DNA from: an uncultured Altererythrobacter sp.
Lineage (GTDB): Bacteria > Pseudomonadota > Alphaproteobacteria > Sphingomonadales > Sphingomonadaceae
Direction: 5' to 3'
Assembly (NCBI GenBank): GCA_937950385.1
Contig: CALFEA010000001.1
Span: 1-6,083, forward strand
Length of the DNA: 6,083 nucleotides
Part shown: in pieces, positions 1-5,060 of the stretch
Layout of the letters: every line of letters starts with the position of its first letter
Position numbering within the stretch: the stretch's first letter is position 1
Notes under the pieces: generated by a model
The model's input: only the letters and a program-made list of their open reading frames with translations
What the model was told of the DNA's origin: nothing
The model's database searches: none
Position numbers and translations under genes: made by a program

Positions 1-272
1 TCGAAGGTGTGCTCGGGCTGAGCGGAATGGTTGGCGGCGTCTATGGCCCGCTTACGATCATTTTCCTCCTTGCCATTATCGTGCCGAGCATCGCGGTCCA
101 AGTGCGCCGCTTTCACGATCAGGACAAATCGGGCTGGTTCGTTTTAATCGGCCTTATCCCTTTTATCGGTGGCATTGTCGTATTGGTGTTCATGTGTCTT
201 GAAGGCACAAAGGGCGCCAATAGTTATGGCGAAGATCCAAAGAACCCTACGAACGCCAATGTGTTCGATTGA
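1..272 (+). CDS. DUF805 family membrane protein (5' end missing)
   Basis: The reading frame is open from the left edge (codons start at base 3) to a TGA at 270-272, so the true start lies outside the window; the GTG at base 9 is only an internal codon. About 89 C-terminal residues are visible. They show two hydrophobic segments (GPLTIIFLLAIIVPSIAV and WFVLIGLIPFIGGIVVLVF) flanking the hallmark RRFHDQDKSGW motif, then a hydrophilic tail with KGANSYGEDP. This matches the DUF805 pattern of R-R-x-H-D-x-x-x-S-G-W, helix, then G-x-N-x-Y/F-G-x-D-P. DUF805 proteins are small inner-membrane proteins of unknown function. The tail ends NANVFD, nearly the same ending as the RDD protein 83 bases downstream. 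Family call is firm; function unknown. Confidence 0.9.
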   Translation, partial: EGVLGLSGMVGGVYGPLTIIFLLAIIVPSIAVQVRRFHDQDKSGWFVLIGLIPFIGGIVVLVFMCLEGTKGANSYGEDPKNPTNANVFD

Positions 273-283
273 GCTGGTTCGAT

Positions 284-295
284 AATTTGCAAATT
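284..295. promoter_or_regulatory. 12-bp perfect AT-rich palindrome, possible operator
   Basis: AATTTGCAAATT is a perfect 12-base palindrome in the short spacer just after the DUF805 stop codon. It overlaps GATAAT (281-286), which resembles a -10 box, but no good -35 box sits 16-18 bases upstream. It could be a binding site for a dimeric regulator of the RDD gene, the upstream part of the transcription end, or chance in an AT-rich spacer. Only the palindrome itself is directly seen. Confidence 0.25.
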
Positions 296-301
296 TAACA
301 G

Positions 302-330
302 GCAGGGGCGGTCACTGAGGTCGCCCTTGC
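302..330 (+). terminator. Hairpin between the DUF805 and RDD genes, possible terminator
   Basis: Bases 302-313 can pair with 319-330, with a few G-U pairs, around a five-base loop (ACTGA). The core is GGGGCG against CGCCCT. The stem is followed by TTGCACTT, a weak T-run, so this may be an imperfect intrinsic terminator for the DUF805 gene or an attenuating/processing hairpin in a two-gene transcript. It ends only 25 bases before the RDD start codon, which leaves little room for a separate promoter unless that promoter overlaps the hairpin. Confidence 0.45.
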
Positions 331-341
331 TTGCACTTAGT

Positions 342-348
342 GGGAAGG
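342..348 (+). promoter_or_regulatory. Ribosome binding site of the RDD gene
   Basis: GGGAAGG lies seven bases before the ATG at 356. This is a good Shine-Dalgarno match at normal spacing and supports that start codon. Confidence 0.65.
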
Positions 349-355
349 TACAGGA

Positions 356-832
356 ATGAATTACTCAGGTTTTTGGATACGATTTGCAGCCTATTTGATC
401 GACTACATTATAATCATGGTCGCTCAGCTTATCATTTACGGCGTTCTGGGTGTTAGCCTGTTTAGCGCTGCATCGCTTGACCCTGAAGCGGGCGGAATGT
501 TCGAAGATGCTGCCTCTATCATTGCGGTGACAGTCACCAGCATTGGCAGCATTTTGTACTATGTGGTGATGGAAAGCTCGGCCAAACAGGGCACATTGGG
601 CAAGATGGCTTTGGGCCTCGTTGTGGCTGATGAAAATGGCAATCGGATCAGTTTCCTGCGCGCCTTGGGCCGGTATTTTGCCAAAATTCTCTCAGCGCTG
701 ATCTTGATGATTGGCTATATTATGGCTGGCTTCACCGAGAAGAAACAGGGCCTGCATGATATCATTTGCAGCACAGTTGTTGTGAAGGGCAATCCCGGCC
801 AAGTTGGCGTAGATGCAAATGTCTTCAGCTAA
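356..832 (+). CDS. RDD family membrane protein
   Basis: A 158-residue integral membrane protein with the layout of the RDD family. The first helix (about residues 8-32) contains the conserved R9 and D16 (FWIRFAAYLIDYI). A second hydrophobic segment spans about 54-72. It is followed by the typical cytoplasmic stretch QGTLGKMALGLVVADENG (78-95), then RALGRYFAK, a third helix (about 110-126) and the conserved QGLHDIICSTVVV (131-143). The role of RDD proteins is mostly unknown; some have been linked to ion transport, but nothing here selects a substrate. The ATG start is supported by a GGGAAGG site seven bases upstream, and the length is normal for the family. It follows the DUF805 gene on the same strand and ends with a similar tail, DANVFS, so the two may be functionally linked (inference). 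It converges on the ABC permease gene. Confidence 0.9.
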   Translation: MNYSGFWIRFAAYLIDYIIIMVAQLIIYGVLGVSLFSAASLDPEAGGMFEDAASIIAVTVTSIGSILYYVVMESSAKQGTLGKMALGLVVADENGNRISFLRALGRYFAKILSALILMIGYIMAGFTEKKQGLHDIICSTVVVKGNPGQVGVDANVFS

Positions 833-850
833 TTAAGCGGCACAATATTC

Positions 851-886
851 AAAAGAGGGGGAGGGCAGCGATGCTCTCCCCCTTTT
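851..886. terminator. Bidirectional intrinsic terminator with GNRA tetraloop
   Basis: Bases 857-867 pair with 872-882 (11 base pairs, one of them G-U) closing a GCGA tetraloop at 868-871. The stem extends outward through A853-A856 pairing with T883-T886. On the plus strand it is followed by TTTTGT; read on the minus strand it is followed by TTTTGAATATT. It lies between the convergent RDD stop (832) and permease stop (895), so a single structure probably ends transcription from both sides. Confidence 0.85.
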
Positions 887-894
887 GTATGCGC

Positions 895-3435
895 CTATAA
901 TTCTCTGAGCGCGCGCGCTGGTTTGGCATTGAGCAGCGGCAATGATCCGCCCAGTGCAAATGTCATAACCAGGCCAAGGCCAAGACCCAGCACAGCGAGG
1001 ATCGCGCCCCAATCGGGCAGCCAATCAAATTCAAACAATTGCGTGATCACCAGCCACGCCAGCCCTGTGCCTATGCCCAGCGATACGAGCGCGAGCACCA
1101 GCGCGAGAAATCCATATTCCGCCAATTGCATGGTCAAGATTTGCCGCCGGCTTGCGCCAAGCACGCGCAATACCACCGTGTCATACATGCGCGCCGCGCG
1201 TGCAGCCGCAATTGCGCCCAAGAGCACCGCAAGCCCGGCCAGAACCGCAACGGATGCAGCGGCAAAGGTGGCAAGACCCACTTGGCCCAATATGACTTTG
1301 GCTTGCTCTAACACTTGACCGATTTCAATCGCGGAGCTGGAGGGGAATTCGCGCACCATGCTTTGCAGCAATCCGCCCGTCTCTGTCCCCTCTGCCAGAT
1401 CAATCGTTGCGGTCAGATTATGCGGCGCATCGGACAGCGCATTGGGGCTGAAGACGAGCACGAAGTTGAAAGTCATGCTTTCCCATTCCAGCGTGCGCAG
1501 GCTGGCGACGCGCGCTGTGCGCTCCACGCCCAAAATGCCCACTGTCAGATAATCGCCCACTTCCAAATCAATCGCTTCGGCAAACTCTTCATCGACGGAA
1601 ACCAATGGCTCGCCGGAATAATCCGCGCCCCACCATTCCCCATCGGTCAGGGCATTGCCCTGTGGCAGATCATCGGCATAGGATAGGCCGCGCTCACCGC
1701 GCAAAGGCCATGCGCCATCGGGGATTTCTTCCAGCTCAGACACGCGGATCATCGCATCTTTCTTGCCATAAGCCAGAATTGCGCCGCGTAAGGTTGGCAC
1801 AGCGCGGATCGCTGCATCAGGATCGGTTTGCGCGACCAAGCTTTCAAATTCGCCCAGCCGGTCACGCGGAATGTCGAGCACGAAATAATCGGGCGCCTCG
1901 CGCGGCACGCTGCTGTCGATATTGCCATTGATGCTGGATTGGATCGCGGCGAGCAGCACAAAAGCTGACAGGCCAAAACCCAGCGCCGTGACCAACGCAG
2001 ATGTTGAGGAGCCGAGGCGGTGGATATTGGCCAGCGCATTGCGGACCAGCGGATTGGCGGGGCTTGGGATCTTGCGCGAGGCACAAGTGATCGCTTTGCC
2101 CAAAGCCGCCAGCAATATCAGTAGCGCAGCGGCCCCTGCGAGGAACCCGCCAGCCAGCAATGGATTATTGCTGGTGAGGAGCACCAGCGCGACAATCGCC
2201 AGCAATCCGCCGCCGACCCATGGCCATGCAGCCTTATCTTTTGACATAGGCGCAGCGCGTGCCCGCATTAGGGCCATGGCGGGGTAGCTGCGCGCACGGA
2301 TGATCGGCGTTGCGGCAAAGACCAGAGCGACCAGCAAGCCGAAGCCCGCCGCCAGCAATAATGCGCCTGCATCCAATACAAAGCCGCCTTCAACCGGCAG
2401 CAATCCCTGTAACGCCAGCCCGAGAAACGGCGTGACGCCGACGCCCACGATCAGGCCAGCAACCGCGCCGATCAATGCCGCTGCACCAATCTGCAGCGCG
2501 TATATGCGGGAAATATCGCGGCTGGATGCGCCCAATACTTTCAGCGTGGCAATGGAAGTGCGGCGCGCTTCTAAATAAGAGGATACACCGCCGCCAATAC
2601 CGATGCCTGCGATCACCAATGCGGCAAGGCCAACCAGCGTCAGAAACTCGCTCATCCGCCCGACAAACCGGTCAGCGCCCGGCGATGCGCGGTCACGGGT
2701 GCGGAAATCAAGCCCTGCTTCGGGGAATTGTTCCTCCAACTGCTCTGCAATGTCGCGCGGCTCTTCGCTGCCATCAAAACGCACGCGATATTTACTTTCA
2801 TACAAAGCGCCCGGTGCGGTCAATCCGGCTTCAGCAGGCAGGCTTTCGGCCACGATTATGGTCGAGCCAAGCTGGAACCCTTCGGAAAGTTTGTCGGGCT
2901 CATTGTCGATGATGCCTGCGACTTTTAGCTCTGCCGTCCCGATTGTGAAGCGGTCGCCCACCGCAATGCCAAGCCGGTCAATGACGCCTTGTTGCAGCCA
3001 TGCCTCGCCTGCCTTTGGAGCGCCGGCTTTGCGGCCATCTTTCAGCGTGAACTCGCCATAAAGCGGCCAATTGTCTGCCACCGCTTTCAGCCCAACGGGC
3101 GCCGCCACTTCGCCAGTGTTGGCCATCGCTTGCATGCGCGTGCCGCCCGACAATTCGCCATATTCAGCCAGCGCGGCTTTTTCTTCCGGAGCAAGATCGC
3201 GCTGCCACACTTCGACTTCCAAATCACCGCCCAGCAGCACTTGGCCGCGTGATCCAAGCTCGCCTTCAATCGCCGCTGTCAGAGTGCCAATCGCCGCCAA
3301 TGCCGCTGTGCCAAGGAAGATACACACCAGCAGCAGGCGTAGGCCCTTAAACCGTGCATTGAGGTCGCGGCGCGCAATCGTCCATGCTGCGCCCCAGCTT
3401 AATTGCGGGGCATCGGGTAAAGTGTCTGCCGCCAT
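895..3435 (-). CDS. ybbP: YbbP-type ABC transporter permease, two FtsX domains
   Basis: An 846-residue inner-membrane permease. About ten hydrophobic helices can be read: near residues 33-55, 263-283, 314-336, 357-380, 405-421, 425-446, 477-498, 718-742, 774-797 and 809-834. Large extracytoplasmic regions lie at about 56-262 (MacB-like periplasmic domain) and 500-717. The FtsX module occurs twice, each with its cytoplasmic coupling motif: LKVLGASSRDI (298-308) and LRVLGASRRQI (756-766). RTLEWESMTFNF (647-658) resembles the conserved block of YbbP homologues. Length and topology match E. coli YbbP, the partner of ATPase YbbA. Such proteins belong to the MacB/LolCDE mechanotransmission group, which moves or extracts substrates on the periplasmic side; the exact substrate is not settled. 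The ATG at 3435 lies one base after the ATPase stop (TAATATG), implying translational coupling. The gene is intact. Confidence 0.92.
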   Translation of the reverse strand: MAADTLPDAPQLSWGAAWTIARRDLNARFKGLRLLLVCIFLGTAALAAIGTLTAAIEGELGSRGQVLLGGDLEVEVWQRDLAPEEKAALAEYGELSGGTRMQAMANTGEVAAPVGLKAVADNWPLYGEFTLKDGRKAGAPKAGEAWLQQGVIDRLGIAVGDRFTIGTAELKVAGIIDNEPDKLSEGFQLGSTIIVAESLPAEAGLTAPGALYESKYRVRFDGSEEPRDIAEQLEEQFPEAGLDFRTRDRASPGADRFVGRMSEFLTLVGLAALVIAGIGIGGGVSSYLEARRTSIATLKVLGASSRDISRIYALQIGAAALIGAVAGLIVGVGVTPFLGLALQGLLPVEGGFVLDAGALLLAAGFGLLVALVFAATPIIRARSYPAMALMRARAAPMSKDKAAWPWVGGGLLAIVALVLLTSNNPLLAGGFLAGAAALLILLAALGKAITCASRKIPSPANPLVRNALANIHRLGSSTSALVTALGFGLSAFVLLAAIQSSINGNIDSSVPREAPDYFVLDIPRDRLGEFESLVAQTDPDAAIRAVPTLRGAILAYGKKDAMIRVSELEEIPDGAWPLRGERGLSYADDLPQGNALTDGEWWGADYSGEPLVSVDEEFAEAIDLEVGDYLTVGILGVERTARVASLRTLEWESMTFNFVLVFSPNALSDAPHNLTATIDLAEGTETGGLLQSMVREFPSSSAIEIGQVLEQAKVILGQVGLATFAAASVAVLAGLAVLLGAIAAARAARMYDTVVLRVLGASRRQILTMQLAEYGFLALVLALVSLGIGTGLAWLVITQLFEFDWLPDWGAILAVLGLGLGLVMTFALGGSLPLLNAKPARALREL

Positions 3436-3436
3436 A

Positions 3437-4126
3437 TTACGCCCGCACGTCCGAGGCGATCACGCCGTCCGCCATGGTAATCACTCGCTCGCAGCGCTTT
3501 GCCAATTGCGCATCATGGGTGATGATCAGCAAGGTTGCGCCGGTTTCTGCGCGGCGGGCGAACAAAAGCTCGATAATCTCCTCGCCCGTGGCCGCATCCA
3601 GATTGCCCGTGGGCTCATCGGCAAAAATCAGCGTGGGGCGCGGAGCTGTGGCGCGGGCAATGGCTACGCGCTGCTGTTCGCCGCCGGATAATTGCGTGTG
3701 GTAGTGATCCATCCTGTGGCCAAGGCCCACCGCTTCCAATTCCGCGCGGGCGCGGGCGTGACAATCGGTTTCGCCATTCAGCTCCATCGGCGTGGCGACA
3801 TTTTCGGTTGCGGTCATGGTCGGCAGAAGGTGGAAGGCTTGTAGCACAATCCCGATCCGGCCTCTGCGTGCCTGCGCCAAACCGTCTTCGCTCATATCGG
3901 CAAAATTAGCGCCTGCGACATTCAGCGTGCCGCTGGTCGCGCGCTCCAATCCGGACAATACAGCCATTAGCGAACTCTTGCCTGAACCTGAAGGGCCCAG
4001 CAAAGCGGTCACTTCGCCAGCGGCAATATCAAGATCGATCCCGCGCAAAATTTCAACAGGCGCAGCAGCGCTGCCTAAGGTGAGGGTCAGATTGCGGACG
4101 GTAATTGCATTATTGGATGTGGTCAC
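3437..4126 (-). CDS. ybbA: YbbA-type ABC transporter ATP-binding protein
   Basis: A cytoplasmic ATPase that powers the adjacent permease. With the GTG start at 4126 it has 229 residues, close to E. coli YbbA and LolD. All nucleotide-binding motifs are intact: Walker A GPSGSGKS (44-51), Q-loop Q96 in VLQAFHLLPTMTATENV, signature LSGGEQQRV (146-154), Walker B LIFADEP (166-172), D-loop NLDAAT and switch H204 in ITHD. The LPTMTATENV segment is typical of the MacB/LolD/FtsE/YbbA class. The frame stays open upstream to a TTG at 4174, which would add 16 residues (MASALSSIAKRPKDKP) without recognisable family character. I prefer 4126 because the protein then begins with the usual short lead before the ITVRNLTLTLG strand. 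Neither start has a strong ribosome site. It is transcribed first, one base ahead of the permease, and divergently from tesA. Confidence 0.92.
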   Translation of the reverse strand: MTTSNNAITVRNLTLTLGSAAAPVEILRGIDLDIAAGEVTALLGPSGSGKSSLMAVLSGLERATSGTLNVAGANFADMSEDGLAQARRGRIGIVLQAFHLLPTMTATENVATPMELNGETDCHARARAELEAVGLGHRMDHYHTQLSGGEQQRVAIARATAPRPTLIFADEPTGNLDAATGEEIIELLFARRAETGATLLIITHDAQLAKRCERVITMADGVIASDVRA

Positions 4127-4227
4127 AGGCTTGTCTTTGGGCCTCTTTGCAATAGATGATAGGGCAGACGCCAAAGATGGCGGACCTGTATTGATGGGTT
4201 ACCTCTATTAGATGGGAATAGATACGC
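4127..4227. promoter_or_regulatory. Divergent ybbA/tesA spacer, presumed promoters
   Basis: This is the only non-coding stretch from which both the ATPase-permease pair (leftward) and tesA (rightward) can be transcribed, so both promoters are expected here. On the minus strand, TATCAT (4161-4156) is a five-of-six match to a -10 box and would place the transcript start downstream of the TTG at 4174, favouring the GTG start at 4126. No convincing -35 box accompanies it. On the plus strand TTGATG (4191-4196) resembles a -35 box, but no well-spaced -10 follows. GGGAA (4214-4218) is a modest ribosome site nine bases before the tesA ATG. The region's role is inferred from gene layout. Confidence 0.4.
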
Positions 4228-4947
4228 ATGACAAAAGGTGTTTGGTGCATTTTTCTAAGCTTGGCGCTCGCCATGGGGTTGAGCGGCTGCGGAAGCGCTG
4301 CGCCTGAGGAGCAGCCTGAGGCCGCGCCGAGTGATGTGGCCGCGGATGAAGCGGCGACTATTCCTGTGATGGGTGAGCCGGTCAATGTGCTCGCTTTTGG
4401 AGACAGCCTGTTTGCAGGTTACGGCGTTGAACAGGCGGAAAGCTATCCTGCGACATTGGAAAATGCCCTGCGCGCCAAGGGGATCAATGCGGCAGTCGCC
4501 AATGCCGGTGTGTCCGGCGATACGACTGCGGCGGGATTGCAACGTTTCGCCTTCACATTGGATGCGCAAGAGCAAGCGCCCGATTTGGTCATTGTGGAGC
4601 TGGGCGGAAATGATCTGCTGCGGCAATTGCCGGTTGAGCAAACCCGCAGCAATTTGGATGCAATGCTGGCCGAGTTGGAAAAGCGCGATATTGATGCGCT
4701 GATTATGGGAATGCGTGCGCCGCCCAATTTGGGGCCAGAATTTCAGGCAGAGTTTGACGGGCTCTATGCCGATCTTGCCAAAAAGCATGACGCTGATCTG
4801 GTGCCGTTCTTTCTGGAAAGCATTTATCAGTCGCCGGAGCTTTTCCAATCCGACCGCATTCACCCAACGCCGGAGGGGATCGAGCAATTGGTTGCCGCGA
4901 CGGTGGAAAGCGTAATCGCGGCGCTGCCGGAAACAGGTTCTGAATAA
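4228..4947 (+). CDS. tesA: TesA-like SGNH/GDSL arylesterase, predicted lipoprotein
   Basis: A 239-residue SGNH-fold hydrolase of the TesA type (acyl-CoA thioesterase I / protease I / lysophospholipase L1), which cleaves esters and thioesters of lipids. Block I is FGDSL (57-61) with nucleophile S60. Block II is NAGVSGDTT (92-100) with oxyanion G94. Block III is LGGND (125-129) with N128. Block V is DRIHPT (209-214), giving catalytic D209 and H212. MRAPPNLG (162-169) and PFFLESIY (193-200) match E. coli TesA segments. The N-terminus is a short signal peptide ending in the lipobox LSGC (18-21). C21 would be lipidated, followed by G22 and a roughly 30-residue Ala/Pro/Glu-rich linker before the enzyme domain. 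E. coli TesA, by contrast, is a soluble periplasmic protein. It is divergent from ybbA-ybbP, the same pairing as in E. coli, and convergent with recF. Confidence 0.93.
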   Translation: MTKGVWCIFLSLALAMGLSGCGSAAPEEQPEAAPSDVAADEAATIPVMGEPVNVLAFGDSLFAGYGVEQAESYPATLENALRAKGINAAVANAGVSGDTTAAGLQRFAFTLDAQEQAPDLVIVELGGNDLLRQLPVEQTRSNLDAMLAELEKRDIDALIMGMRAPPNLGPEFQAEFDGLYADLAKKHDADLVPFFLESIYQSPELFQSDRIHPTPEGIEQLVAATVESVIAALPETGSE

Positions 4948-4957
4948 TCGCAAATTT

Positions 4958-5036
4958 CGGCGCGGAGCGCCGCAAGGGCGACCGCCCGCCGCGCCTTATG
5001 GCGGGAAAGCCAAGCGAATGGATATGAGCGCCGGCG
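4958..5036. repeat. GC-rich cluster of inverted repeats between tesA and recF
   Basis: The 113-base spacer between two convergent stop codons is packed with palindromes. CGGCGC/GCGCCG (4958-4963 with 4967-4972) forms a hairpin. GGGC/GCCC (4976-4979 with 4984-4987) forms another, enclosed by GGCGCGG/CCGCGCC (4959-4965 with 4989-4995). CCCGCC/GGCGGG (4985-4990 with 5000-5005) can form a competing stem, and CGCCGGCG (5029-5036) is self-complementary. None is followed by a clear T-run, so it is not a standard intrinsic terminator. It may stop or stabilise both transcripts, or be a copy of a dispersed palindromic (REP-like) element. Only the inverted repeats are seen directly. Confidence 0.5.
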
Positions 5037-5060
5037 TTTGAGGCCAAACAAAAGGTCTTC

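Noticed and set aside
833..1024. Small minus-strand frame overlapping the permease C-terminus and the terminator
   Set aside because: It runs through the bidirectional terminator and lies out of frame within the well-supported permease gene, with no ribosome site or family likeness.
923..3691. Several plus-strand open frames of 90-206 codons opposite the permease and ATPase genes
   Set aside because: Their translations are Arg/Ser/Ala/Pro-rich with no domains, as expected opposite GC-rich genes. The minus-strand frames have clear ABC permease and ATPase motifs without interruption.
4255..4953. Long open frame (232 codons) on the minus strand opposite tesA
   Set aside because: It is a shadow of tesA, whose frame carries all four SGNH catalytic blocks. 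The antisense translation is rich in Arg/Gln/His/Ile with no recognisable domain.
4976..5005. Standard intrinsic terminator for tesA or recF
   Set aside because: Stems are present, but no T-run follows any of them on either strand, so the region is described as an inverted-repeat cluster instead.
4703..5051. Two minus-strand frames (63 and 114 codons) covering the tesA/recF spacer
   Set aside because: They overlap the tesA catalytic region and the palindrome cluster. Their Arg/Pro/Ala-rich composition looks like random translation of GC-rich sequence.
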